From: Cycas panzhihuaensis
Lineage: Eukaryota; Cycadophyta
Assembly: GCA_023213395.1 (NCBI GenBank)
Contig: CM041465.1
Location: 108,383,741-108,447,740, forward strand
Direction: 5' to 3'
Length of the DNA stretch: 64,000 nt
The position numbers and the translations under genes are program-made. Below are positions 33,181-44,545 of the stretch, piece by piece (position 1 is the first letter of the stretch; the number at the start of each line of letters is the position of its first letter). Below the pieces are notes generated by a model. The model was given only the letters and a program-made list of their open reading frames with translations, was not told where the DNA came from and did no database searches.

Positions 33181-33711
33181 GGTACCGGCCAAGAACTTTG
33201 TGGTACCGCTAAGTTTGCTGACAGAATCAAATTTGAAAAAAGAGAAAATGCAACCTAAAAGTCATAAAAATCAGCTTTTAAGGTAAGAACAAGGTGAGCA
33301 TGAATTAAATCAATCGGGGAAGGCCCAGCAAGGCAAGCACCAAACGATGCAAAGAGGCCTAACTAAGGGTTAAACCAGCTTAGAAAGGGTTTGCAACATA
33401 AGTGGCACTTTGTAATAAGGACAAACGAGTGGCAGGAGCGTCCCCGAGAGACCATGGAGACATCGTGAGTGGTCAGACACCATACGGTGGTGTCGATCCG
33501 CTTATGGATGCCCTACCGTGAGTCGTCATAGGCTAAAAGGTGCCGTTAGGCACATGCATAATGAACAAGCAATCAAACAGTGCATATGGACGGGCACATG
33601 TCAATCAAACCATTCCCACCATCGCAGCCGATCATAAGTAAGCAAAGTAAAGGCATATACCGCACAAACACTCAGGTCGACGTCCCCGAGTCCATTCCCG
33701 ATGGCGGAACA

Positions 33712-34075
33712 TCGCTATGGCAAAGAAAGCCTCACCGCCGTAAGCGTAATGTGATGGCGAATCGACAATCAAGAAACATGAGTAGCACATGCATATATAT
33801 ATATAAGAGCGATCAAGAGCAAAGACGTGATCCAAGGGCGTAGGCAAGTGTCGTGGCGGGCAGCGTGGACAAGGGGGACAGAGACGAGGACAACGAGGGG
33901 CCGCCACGCGTCGCCCAGGCATCGACCGAAACGGGCGTAAGCAAGATAACGGATGCCCCGTTGCCAAGGTGCAACGTGAAGTAAGAGGGCATCCAACAAA
34001 GTGAGCAAGCATATCTAATCGACAAAGAACCGGGAGACTTGGGCACGGTGGCGGACAAGCCTCCACATGAAATGG
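33712..34075 (-). other. 3' internal end of young element, degenerate polypurine position
   Basis: It matches 6080-6429 of copy 1 in sense orientation. At the place of copy 1's AAGGGGGCAG the minus strand reads TTTGCCATAGCGA, not a purine tract, so the priming site is mutated or misassembled. There is no coding sequence. At about 34075 it jumps to the spacer sequence, marking the deletion of the antisense ORF and RNase H. Confidence 0.55.
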
Positions 34076-34480
34076 TGTGTATCATGTATGATAGAGGTAG
34101 CATGTATGATTTATTTTTGTAAATGGATATTTTTTGTATGTTGTAAACGTACATATGCTGTAGATATTTGTTGTAAATATTTTGTTGTAATATGCATGTG
34201 TTTCCTTCCATGTATGGCCATACGCCTAATCGAGCACACGCAACCACCGTAAATGAGAGGTGATCGAGAGGCGCGAGGTTAGAAGATAGAGGCGACATGC
34301 ACGTCCCGCTGTGGGAGCATAGCGGAATATGCGAAGGAAACCACAAGCACGGGAGGGGGAGTAACGATACTCCCTAGCGTCGTCCTAGTTGGAGGATGCC
34401 CAAGTAGGAGGACAAAGGTTCCCAAGAGCACGCGGGAACGCGGGTTCCGCGGGAGGAACCAGAAGCAAAACCGAAGAGAA
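34076..34480 (-). other. Spacer of young element
   Basis: Counterpart of 1920-2400 and 11100-11640. It starts with TGTATG/TGTAAA repeats (34075-34200) and then follows the conserved block with GGGGGAGTAACGATACTCCC (34354-34373). Non-coding. Confidence 0.65.
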
Positions 34481-35580
34481 AATCCATCTTAAATTGCCAT
34501 TCAACCCGTGGTTGGGAGGAATGGGAACAATTCAAAATGGTAGTTTAGGCTCGTTTCGGAGCAAGGATCCATCTTAAATTGCCATTCCACCCGTGGTTGG
34601 GAGGAATGGGAACAATTCAAAATGGTAGTTTAGGCTCGTTTCGGAACAAGGATCCATCTTAAATTGCCATTCAACCCGTGGTTGGGAGGAATGGGAACAA
34701 TTTAAAATGGTAGTTTAGGCTCGTTTCGGAGCAAGAATCCATCTTAAATTGCCATTCCACCCGTGGTTGGGAGGAATGGGAACAATTTAAAATGGTAGTT
34801 TAGGCTCATTTCGGAGCAAGAATCCATCTTAAATTGCCATTCCACCCGTGGTTGGGAGGAATGGGAACAATTCAAAATGGTAGTTTAGGCTCATTTCGGA
34901 GCAAGGATCCATCTTAAATTGCCATTCAACCCGTGGTTGGGAGGAATGGGAACAATTTAAAATGGTAGTTTAGGCTCGTTTCGGAGCAAGAATCCATCTT
35001 AAATTGCCATTCCACCCGTGGTTGGGAGGAATGGGAACAATTTAAAATGGTAGTTTAGGCTCATTTCGGAGCAAGAATCCATCTTAAATTGCCATTCCAC
35101 CCGTGGTTGGGAGGAATGGGAACAATTTAAAATGGTAGTTTAGGCTCGTTTCGGAGTAAGAATCCATCTTAAATTGCCATTCCACCCGTGGTTGGGAGGA
35201 ATGGGAACAATTTAAAATGGTAGTTTAGGCTCATTTCGAGTAAGGATCCATCTTAAATTGCCATTCAACCCGTGGTTGGGAGGAATGGGAACAATTTAAA
35301 ATGGTAGTTTAGGCTCGTTTGAGAAGAATCCATCTTAAATTGCCATTCCACCCGTGGTTGGGAGGAATGGGAACAATTTAAAATGGTAGTTTAGGCTCAT
35401 TTCGGAGCAAGAATCCATCTTAAATTGCCATTCCACCCGTGGTTGGGAGGAATGGGAACAATTTAAAATGGTAGTTTAGGCTCTTTTCGGAGCAAGAATC
35501 CATCTTAAATTGCCATTCCACCCGTGGTTGGGAGGAATGGGAACAATTTAAAATGGTAGTTTAGGCTCATTTTGGAGCAC
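34481..35580. repeat. 13 tandem copies of an 85-bp hairpin-forming unit
   Basis: Units begin AATCCATCTTAAATTGCCAT or GATCC... at 34481, 34566, 34651, 34736, 34821, 34906, 34991, 35076, 35161, 35245, 35327, 35412 and 35497. Within each, CCATCTTAAATTG pairs with CAATTTAAAATGG and CCATTCC with GGAATGG, giving a 13+7-bp stem. Variation is concentrated at the TTCGGAGCAAG end of the unit. Copies 1 and 2 have a single unit at this place. Tandem repeats in the 3' untranslated region are a known trait of Tat elements and can seed satellites. Confidence 0.95.
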
Positions 35581-35693
35581 GAGGAGAGAAAGAGGTGTGG
35601 CTAGACCCCATAAAGGTAGGGGTAGTCACACGCAGGGTAGGAGATAGGTGACGAAGAGTAGGGCCAGTATCACTAAGCCTACTAGTAAACTTA

Positions 35694-36062
35694 CTATGGT
35701 CGGAACCAGATGATGAGCGGACACAGCACACGACGGATCGCGTGGCAAGGTTGCATACGAGTAAGAGTGGCTTTAGTCCGAGGTAAGGATCTAGAGTGCG
35801 AAGAAGCAGTGCCTCTACGAGTGGCTCGCCGACGTGGGCGCCTACGTGAAACCGCTCGGGGAGGCCGAGGAGGTAAAATAAATGGCCGGTTTAGGACTAG
35901 TGGCTCGGGAGCCACTGTAGAATGAGGAAGAGCGGGAATATCCGATCGAGATATTCCCTTAGGTGCTCGCGAAACCAGGGTGACACGTCGAGGAGAGGGC
36001 CCATAACCCTCGCTATCCGAATCAGAGTCACTCATGGCGGCTAAGTAACCGTAACCACCCAC
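35694..36062 (-). pseudogene. Linker region of gag-pol, young element
   Basis: The frame starts MGGYGYLAAMSDSDSDSEGYG and becomes Arg/Pro-rich. The acidic start matches the linker of copies 1 and 2 (GSYGYLVSFNDNES). It ends near the hairpin array, so the integrase C-terminus present in copies 1 and 2 has been lost. Confidence 0.5.
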
Positions 36063-37010
36063 GCAATAGGGGCAAACCTAACTAGGTTTGGCTCATGACG
36101 TGGCAGGCTCGGCCGATGAAGGTCGGTCTCCCAAACAAAGGTCCCACGAAGGAGTAGCCTCCTCGGGATCACTATCTTCATCATCGAAAACACTGGCAGT
36201 GGATGAGAGGTGTGAGACGGCAAGATTGGCTCACGGGCGACAACTTTAACTTGTCCTTCATGGACAAATTTAAGTTGCCCAGCTGCGTGGGAGTGATTGC
36301 TCCCATCCGGTCGAGCCATGGTCGGCCTAACAAGAGGTTGTACTCTACATCGACATCGAGTACAAGAACCCGGCGAAGCAGTTTTCCCTTCTAAGGTGAG
36401 GGAAAGGGAGATCGCCCCGGAGGGGACTTCTCGATCCCATCATACCCTTGGCATTTCCAAGGGATGGACTAAGAGCTACTATGCCTAGCTCCTTGAGCAT
36501 ACGCACAGAGCATAGCATTAACCGAGGAGCCGTTATCTACAATGGTCCTCTTTACGATACAATCGAGTGTCAATGGTAATGACGAATCTGTAATGCAAAA
36601 GCTTCTCCCGCTTTGGGAGATGGGAGATCTCGGGATCAAAGGAGATGACAGTGGTCCATGGGAGGTAGCACCTATCGCATGGATGGAAGCATCTTGTTGG
36701 CCAAGAGCTTCGAGAAGAAGAGCACGTTGCTCGTGGCGCTTCTCAAGACGTCCATCAAGGACATTCCCGCGGCGACGGTGTAGAGCTCATCAACGATAGA
36801 AAAGGGCTTACCCTTCCCTATGGGTTGGGTAAGGGCTCTCCTAAAGTCGAATCGACCTGGGCAGATGGGAATAGTCTTGGGAAGCGCGGGAATCTCCGGA
36901 GGAATGGCTTCCGGAAGAGGATCAAGGTAAGATGTGGATGAAGAGGTACCGACTGCCTCTTTAGCAGCTTGGGACCAGGTTAAGGCATATAACGGAGTGG
37001 TCTCAAGCAA
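36040..37010 (-). pseudogene. Protease region, young element
   Basis: 37010-36672 corresponds to the segment before protease (TPLYALTWSQAAKEA, KGKPFSIVDELYTVAAGMSL). The active-site turn VDNGSSVN is readable at about 36545-36520 in another frame, and QLKFVHEGQVKVVA at about 36240 is the protease end. At least two frameshifts separate these. They lie in CG-rich stretches, so consensus errors could account for some. Confidence 0.65.
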
Positions 37011-38760
37011 TTGGACAACCTTCTTTCCCTCAGAAGTGACCGCGAAGGTGATGGAGCACGGCGGTCAGGGGAGCGCGAAGGTGAAGGTGACCTTCGCACA
37101 CCCTTCCCTCTACCATGCGAAGGGTGAGAATCGGGGGACCTATCCCGATTCTGACTGTATCTTTGCTGGACATCACGACCACGTTCCCCATGTTTGGGGA
37201 ACGGGTCTCTATGAATGGGCTGATCGAGGTTAGGCCTCGATGTCTGCCTAGGGGACGAGTCGCGAGGCGGGGCGTCGCGTGGGTGCTGTGCCCGACAACG
37301 TGAATCGTCATGGAAACACTCCCCGTGGATGGAACACCACCTCTTCTCAAGGGGAGGATCGATCCTCCTTGCTTGAGAAGACTGGGTGTTGCCTCCTTTG
37401 GGGGGCATCGCACGAGAAGTCTGCTGGACAGGTCTATGGGAGGTAGGCGATGAAGGAGGTTGGAGTTTTAGCTCCTTCATCGTACGCTCGAATGAGCGAA
37501 TGGCGGAGGTAAGCGGATCTAGGGTTCTCTCAGTCGGGTGAGAGGTGGACCTAGCGGGCTGCGAAGGTTTGGTTTCCTTCGCTGGAAGAGGCGCCTCGCG
37601 ACGTTGCGAGGGCTTGGGAGGTTTCTTGAGTCCTGCTTGGATCTCAATAGCCTCCAAAGCTAAACACCTCGAGATGGCGGAGTCACACGTGGTTGCCCCC
37701 ATCTTGAGGACTTCCACATGCACTTCAGGACGAAGTGCATTGACAAACAGATCCCTCTTCAACTCCTCAGGCAATGTGGCCTTGGTGGAATGAAGAAGGT
37801 CGTGAAAACGTCGCACAAAGTCACGATTCATCTCATCGTGACCTTGTTTGAGCGAAGCGCCTTCATTCCGCCGAATGGAGCCACGCCAAAGTAGTTGACG
37901 AACTCATCTACTAGCCTTGGAATGAGGAAATCGAATGGGCAGGAAGGCGGTAGAACCACTTGAGGGCGTCGCCCTGCAAGGACCGCGGGAAGAGCTTCAT
38001 CAAGATATGGTCGTAGGCCCAATAGTCGATGCACGCCATGGAAAAGTTGCAAGACATGTTCGGTTGGGTCTTGACGAAGTCCCGACAAATTTGGGGACGT
38101 CAGGAGGATGAGGCGGCAAGTTAGTCCTCAACGCCTCAACAGACAAGGGCGTCGACCTATAGTCCACGAAAGGACGTGTCCTTACCTGGGCTAAGGGATC
38201 GACAACCCAAGAAAGGAACGGATGGGGGTGTCGGTCCCATCCCTCCTTGAGGAAACACCCCTTGTGGGAAGGGGGTCTGCGGGTAGATGTTCTGGAAAGG
38301 AGGCGCGCTCCCTTGTGCTGATGCAGCAGCAGGAGTCGCGCTGGACGTCGGAAACAGAGGGTGAGGGACCGGGTTTTGCCCATATGGGCCACCCATAGGT
38401 GGCGCGACCCCATATGGGTGCAACGGGTCCACTCCATAGACAGGGAGATGGTTTCCCTTGCCCTGCCCCCAAGGTTGTGATGTGTAGCCTGGGGGCACGT
38501 AAAGAGAAGGACCACCAATCGGGTTCTGGACGTACGTAGGAGTGGGTCCTACATGACTAGCGGCGGCAGCACTGGCAGGGCCTCGGGGCCTACTAGGGAA
38601 CGCATGTGCCACGTTAGGAGGTGGCACGTGCGTTTGGCTCGAACAAGGCATACTAACCCTGAGTTGGGGAACGGACACGCCATGAAGTGTCCCGGAAGGA
38701 GTGGGACCACGACTAGGGCGGCAGCGCAACACTCGCCTTAGAGGCCGGGTAGACACGATA
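36980..38760 (-). pseudogene. Gag of the young element
   Basis: Best-preserved gag in the window. 38756-38157 is the Pro/Gly-rich N-terminal part (YGVDPLHPYGVAPPMGGPYG). 38088-37828 is the start of the gag core, frameshifted. 37831-36980 is 283 residues long: gag core with LPEELKRDLFVNALRPEVHV, then a zinc knuckle C-x2-H-x4-H-x4-C (WCSIHGECFHDDSRC, near residue 167), then a Ser/Arg/Pro-rich basic tail. Gag would bind and package the element's RNA. Two or three frameshifts separate the parts. Given the otherwise fresh state, they need checking against raw reads before this is called dead. Confidence 0.75.
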
Positions 38761-39412
38761 GACGTGTGCGCGGCGAAGCATCAACCGTCGTAGATGACGT
38801 GGGCATGGATGAGGAAGACGCCACGCGTAGCATTCAGAAACCATCTAGGAGGCGGTTGGCGTGACCGCTCGAAAGTACTGCCAAGCGCCTCGACCGCGTC
38901 GGCGGAGGGGTATCCTCATAGCCATACGAGGTCAAGGGACTTAAAGTAGGGGATCCTCAGGCGCTCCTCGTAAGGCTCGCCCGGTGGGGTGGCGGGTCTC
39001 ACGAGTGGCCGGATCTTCCGCTACATGAGCCAAGGCTCAAAGTCTTGGGTGGAAATAGTCATCGGGTAATAGATGGAATCCTCGCCCTCATGGGGGATTC
39101 GGAGCAGATGAAGGGAACTCTTGAGTTCACAAGTCATGGCATGGTAGGCCCAATCGGACGGTAACCTTCCATTGCCGAATCGGGTTCGACGATGGAATGA
39201 AACGCGACGATTGGTCTTCTAACAATGGCGGCAAACCCGCAAGCGAGAACGTCGCAACGCCTCTGCGGCGTTGTTAGAAAAGCGAAAAGGAAAAGAAAGG
39301 AAAGACGCAAACCCGCTTGGGGTTGCCCAACTCAAAACACGTAACGCGATCCTACCTAAAGGCAAGAGCACCAACACGAAGGGGAAGCGGATCTAGCTCC
39401 CTTTACCGGCGG
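38761..39412 (-). other. 5' leader of the young element
   Basis: Between primer site and gag; it corresponds to 15320-16010 in copy 2, where an N-terminal gag frame may start. Here no frame is open for more than about 50 codons. Confidence 0.5.
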
Positions 39413-39430
39413 TCCCAAAGATGGTCGCCA
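39412..39430 (-). promoter_or_regulatory. Primer binding site, young element
   Basis: TGGCGACCATCTTTGGGAC starts directly after the LTR end on the minus strand, the correct position and the obligatory TGG start for tRNA-primed synthesis. I do not assign the tRNA. Confidence 0.75.
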
Positions 39431-41935
39431 TGAAACGCCTCCGCGGGCAATGATCCAACGCCTAGCGGAAGGGCATAAAACAATACGCTAAACAAAGCTA
39501 AATAGCGAGGATCATACCTCGCAGACGTCCTTGGCGCGGAGCGCAGGGATCGCAAGGTGCTGGTTGCTTCCGTGTAGCCGTGCAAGGCGAGGCCTTCCTA
39601 CCTTGGATGGTCGGGAAGGGAAAAGAATCCTCGCGCGTCGCTACTTCTCAAGGCAATGAGAAGGCGACGAGGGGGCAACCAACCAAAAGTGTAAAGAAAA
39701 CGGGGTAGAATGCGCTTAGGGATACAACGCAAACAAGCCTTCTATTCCTATGTTATGCAATGTAGCAAAGTAATACGAGAAAGCAAATGCACAATAAAAG
39801 ATTGTTTTCTTCTTTCCTTTATGTTCTCTATAACAGTAAATGCAATGAAACATAAAAGCGTAAAGAAAATATTAAGGGTATGCGAAGAATACCTGGATCC
39901 GGCGTTTGAACGGAAGCACGGATTTCCCTCCTTGGTTGCACTCCTTTCCTCCTCCCGCGCATGCAACGTCGATCGCAGACAACGAAGGGGGTGCACTTAC
40001 CTCCCCAAAAGCATGCAAGGACCAAACGAAATGAAGGAAACGAAAGCAAAGCTCAACCAAAAAGGGAAAATAAATACCATATGGGGGGCCGACCGGCAAC
40101 GGGTCGATCTCGCTCAATGATCCCTCCAACGCAAACCTGCCAACAATCCCAACAAACGCCTTCCTCTCGGGAGAGAGGCTACGAAGCACAACAAGATATA
40201 TGTATATATGGTAATAACATCAACTAAGCTAGCAAAATGTAGTTAAGCACTAAAACATAACAAAAATGAAACGGAATCGTATGGTAAACATGCAAGCTAT
40301 CATACACCACAAAAAGCACCAAATGGGATCGAGTGTAGCCTCGGGATGGCTAACTCACCCACGAGAAGTCTCCACAGGGTATAGGGAAAACAGTGCTAGC
40401 ATGCAACAAGGTGAGTCATGTAGTAACAAATTTCCTACACCAAGAGGGAAACTCAACCCAACTCTCCAAGACTTCCTAGTCTGCTTTCCTAAGAAGGCGC
40501 GGGTGCTAAAGGGAGAGGATAAGGGACGGAACCCTTGGGGAGAAGGACGGCAATGGGGCGGAACCCCGCCTATCTCCCTCAAATCCTCGTGGAAACCCTT
40601 TATGCTTGGCTAGCTTAGGAAATGGTAGAAGAGAAAGCTAAGAGGAAAGGATGGATCTCAAGGAATGCAAGAAAATGTACCCAATCTAGGGCAAAGACTA
40701 TAGTAAGCCACAACTAGCTAAGGCTACTTGCATCAAGTGACAAAGGAGATCCCAAAGGAAGTTCACGCAAAAGAGGGAGAAGAGCTTGCAAATAGAACAA
40801 CAAAAAGCAAGGAAAAAATGCACCAACAAGAGACAAGAAATACCTTGAATGAAGGAGAGCATGCATGCATGCACTTGGCCACTTGGAGCATACAAGCGGT
40901 GTCTAAGGTCGGTTTTAAGTGTCCTTTAAGAGAATGGAAGGAGGAAGCTCAGGTGCAAGATGGGAGCTAGAAGTTGTCCTTTGGAGTAGTCTTTCTTGTG
41001 AAGAAATGCTTTGGATCTTTGAGTATTTGTAAGAGAAGGCGAAGCTTGTGGTGGAGAAACGTAGGGGGCAGCAATGGCCCTGCAACTCCAGCTGGTAGTA
41101 GCCCACTTCACCTCTGCTCAACTGCTGTACATGAAAATCCTTAGTTTCTGTGTTTTCCTTTGTCTTTTAGTAGAGAGTTTTTGCTTGGAAGTCTAGAAAA
41201 ATGAACTCAAGAATGAGGCAAATGAATGAAAAAAGAGGTTTTATGCCTTGGGCATAGCAAGTGAACGTTGGGGGCCCGGGTGCCTCCAACTCGAGAGCCA
41301 TAGCTTCCGCCGAAAACGCAGCCCATCGTCGCGTGGTTTCTTTTTTTTTAAATTTTAACAGTCGTCTGCAAGAACTGGTATCAGTTTATCATGCAGACGA
41401 CCGGGTACCAAGAACTTTGTGGTACCGCTAAGTTTGCAGCAGACAAACAAATTTGAAAAAGAGAAAATGCAACCTAAAAGTCATAAAAATCACTTTTTAA
41501 GGTAAGAACAAGGGTGAGCATGAATTAAATCAATCGGGGAAGGCCTGTGCAAGCAAGGCACCAAACGATGCAAAGAGGCCTAACTAAGGGTTAAACCAGG
41601 CTTAGAAAGGGTTTGCAACATAAGTGGCACGCTGTAATAAGGACAAACGAGCTGGCAGGAGCGTCCTGAGAGACCATGGAGACATCGTGAGTGGCTGTAC
41701 ACCATACGGGGTGTCGCATCCGCTTATGGATGCCCCCGCTGTGAGTCGTCATAGGCTAAAAGGTGCCGTTAGGCACATGCATAATGAACAAGCAATCAAA
41801 CAGGTGCATATGGACAGGCACATGTCAATCAAACCATTCCCAATCGCAATGATCATAAGTAAGCAAAGTAAAGGCATATACCGCACAAACCCGTGTCGAC
41901 AAGGCCCCGAGTCCATTCCCGATAGCCGGGAAACA
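39431..41935 (-). repeat. 5' LTR of the young element
   Basis: About 2505 bp; its outer end reads TGTTTCCCGGCTATCGGG on the minus strand, the family LTR start, and is followed on the plus strand by GGTAT. Minus-strand CATAAAA box at 41245-41239. Confidence 0.9.
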
Positions 41936-42321
41936 GGTATATGAGAGGAACCCTTTAGGTTCTATTATCTTATCTAATTATAGGAAAATTATTAAGAACT
42001 TGTCTTTTGTAGTACACCAATTAGTGGTTAGCACCAAGAAGCTACCCTTTCTAAATGCCTCTACACAAATTTAATAGCCATGGGTATAAATGTCCTCTAT
42101 AGTTATCACCCTAAGATATTAGACTAAGTGTAAGTAATAATAAAGAAGTTTATTAAAGGGATTATACAATTAGTTAATCCTCAGTACCAAGAAGCTACAC
42201 TTTCTTAATACCTTTACATGACATCAATAGCTATGGGTATAAATGTCCTCTATAGTTAGCACCCTAAGATATTAGACTAAGTGTAAGTAATAATAGAGAA
42301 GTTTATTAAAGGGCTTATACA
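41936..42321. repeat. Old LTR segment with 154-bp tandem duplication
   Basis: The segment resumes the sequence interrupted at 31216; the combined sequence matches 62640-62900. A block starting CCAAGAAGCTAC at 42033 repeats at 42187 with moderate divergence. The second unit is cut by copia element 2 at 42321. Confidence 0.7.
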
Positions 42322-42619
42322 TGAAAAGAGTGGATCTATCATTCATCTCCATGCACTAAACACAAAGGCAAACATGGGAGCAAGAGAGACTTGAGATAAA
42401 GAAAGTAGCTCTCACAAAATTGGGAGGTAAGAATGAATCTCCTCCATTGAGCTTTTGCTTTTATATTGAGAGAGGGAGCATTAGAGTTAGGTGAAATGGA
42501 ATTACATATAACGCACATGAAAGTGAATTTTACTTAATTGATCTAATTTAAAGTTCACATAAGACCCCTTTTAGAAATAATCAACTAATGTAATGACCTT
42601 GTGACATTAACCCTTTTCA
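42322..42619 (-). repeat. 3' LTR of copia 2
   Basis: TG...CA ends; about 90 percent similar by eye to 49410-49707. The inner side has AAGGGGGAGAT on the minus strand (42620-42632), the polypurine tract. Confidence 0.88.
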
Positions 42620-43299
42620 ATCTCCCCCTTAATGGTAGAAGGTTATTTCATCCTATTTTATTCTATCCTATGAGGTCTTCATTTGAGCCTCTTACAAAGC
42701 AAACTACTATGACACTTTTGTGGGAAACCCTCATGGGGAAGAAAACCCACAAATTTTTTAATCTACTAACTTGGCTTAGGTGACTCTTTAGATGAAGCTA
42801 GATAGCCAATCAATATAATGAATTTTGTAGCTGAAATCTACTGAGTCTCCATATACAATTTGGTTATCCCCCACGCCCTTTTGGGTTTTCATAGCTTTCA
42901 ATTTTCTAAAATAATACAACCCTTATCCTTTTGCACCCACAAGAGGTTATCACGAATGTGATAGAGTAAAGACTTACTTTTGTCCTTCTGCGCCCACAAG
43001 GGGTTTTCATGACTGAGATAAAGTATGATGATCCTAATGTCATCTCCTTTAATCAGTCAGAGATAGAGGCCTTAAGGCCGAGTTACTTTCAAAACTGTTC
43101 AAGCTTTACCCTCTTCAGTGGTTTGGTAAAGATATCAGCCACTTGATCTACTATGGGACAGTACTCTAGTTGAATTATGCCATCATGAACTAGTCCCTTA
43201 ATACTGTGGATTTTCATACTTATATGTTTGTTATGATAATGAAATATAGGATTTTTAGCCAGCTGGATTGTAGGTTGATTATCTATATGTAAGCTAGTA

Positions 43300-43640
43300 G
43301 AATTTGTTTAGGTGGCATTTAATGTATTCAATAATTTTCTAAGCCATATCACCTCCTTGCTTGTCTCAGAAGTAGCAATATACTCAGCTTCAGTGGTTGA
43401 GTCTACAACTATCTTCTACCATCTAGATCTCCATGATATTGGTGCTATTCCAAGAAATGTTACATACCCAGATGTAGATCTTCCAGTGTCTTTATCTCTG
43501 GTAAAGTATGAGTCTATGTATGTATAAAGTTTAAATTCTACATTGGGTTCATATAACAGACCATATTTGTTGGTCATTTTAGGTACCTCAACACTCGTAT
43601 TATAACTTTGATTCTGCTTAGGATTTATCATGAATTTTGC
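43300..43640 (-). pseudogene. RNase H, copia 2
   Basis: YTYIDSYFTRDKDTGRSTSG followed by YVTFLG and ISWRSRW is the copia RNase H block; the usual D-S-D-W-A-G is replaced by IDSYFTR, so the first acidic pair is altered. The frame continues with stops toward 43320. Confidence 0.75.
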
Positions 43641-43679
43641 AAGAATGCCAACAGAGTGTACAATATCTGGCCTTATGTT

Positions 43680-44545
43680 GGTAGTATAGATGAGACTACC
43701 TACAAGTTACCTATAGAGTGTTGTGTCTGCCTCCCTAATGTCACCATCGATTGAGAGTTTAATATTAGGCTCCATAGGTGTATCCACTGGTTGAGCACCA
43801 TCTAATTGAAACTTTGTTAGAAGATCGATGATATATTTTTCTTAGGAGAGAAAGATTTTGCCATTTTTTTGAGTTACTTCAATTCCCAAGTAATATTTCA
43901 TCAACCTGAGGTCAAATAATTCAAAAATTTTAGCAAGGTCCTTCTTCAGTTGGTTGATTACCTGTTCACTATTCCCCGTTATTAGCATGTCATCCACAAA
44001 GATTAAGAGGTAAGTGACTTTATCATTTTGGTGCTTGATGAATAATGTTACATCGATATCTTGATAGCCACAAACCTCATATCCAAGTTGCCTCATTCTT
44101 TTAGACAACTTGGTAAACCAAGCACGAGGGGCTTGCTTTAGTCTGTACAAGGACTTTTTGAGCTTGCAAACCTTATGCTCCTGACCGATAATCTTGTATC
44201 CTTCTGGCTAAGCCATGTAAATTTCTTCTTTAAGCTCTCTATTGAGAAATGCAGTCTTAACATCGAGTTGGTGGATTTTCCAACCCTATTGAGTAGCCAA
44301 GGCTATAAGAGTTATGATTGTAGGCCATTTGGTTGTAGGATCAAAGATTTCATTGTAGTTGATGCCTTCCCTTTGCGTGAATCCTTTTGCTACCAACCTC
44401 ACCTTGTGTTTCTCTAGGGTGCCATCTGATCTGTACTTATTTTTGAACACCCATTTTTTTAAAACTACCTTTCTTCCAAGTGGTAGATCAACAAGCTTCC
44501 ATGTATCATTCTTAATAAGATATTTGTACTCTTCATTCATGGCAT
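43680..44545 (-). pseudogene. Reverse transcriptase, copia 2
   Basis: 44540-44286 is the N-terminal RT block (WKLVDLPLGRKVVLKKWVFK, KVRLVAKGFTQREG). 44150-43842 has MYRLKQAPRAWF, then LLIFVDDMLITG at the catalytic motif (intact FVDD), then LMKYYLGIEV. Only stops between the blocks break it. Better preserved than copia 1. Confidence 0.82.

Larger units (their letters stand above)
31217..33711 (-). repeat. 3' LTR of the young element
   Basis: About 2495 bp, aligned with 39431-41935. Long stretches are identical (for example 31540-31680 against 39720-39860), broken by clusters of small indels in CG-rich spots. It holds a 19-bp-stem inverted repeat (33134-33180) and a CATAAAA box on the minus strand at 33026-33020. 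Open frames within it are not coding. Confidence 0.9.
31217..41935 (-). mobile_element. Complete young non-autonomous Tat-related element (gag only plus partial protease)
   Basis: A 10.7-kb insertion with direct LTRs (31217-33711 and 39431-41935), TG/CA ends and perfect GGTAT flanks. On the minus strand it carries primer site, gag (about 38760-36980), protease remnant (36940-36040), linker (36062-35694), 13 hairpin repeats, spacer and 3' leader. RT, RNase H and all of integrase are absent, as are the antisense ORF and displaced RNase H of copies 1 and 2, so any movement would have used another element's enzymes. It resembles described TR-GAG-type non-autonomous elements. Its many CpG sites, against few in the older copies, show methylation-driven decay has not gone far. 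Confidence 0.9.

Noticed and set aside
34481-35580. CRISPR-like array
   Set aside because: Units are contiguous 85-bp repeats without unique spacers, inside a plant retrotransposon.
37030-37413. Second long minus-strand frame overlapping gag
   Set aside because: Shadow of the gag frame; high GC makes several frames open.
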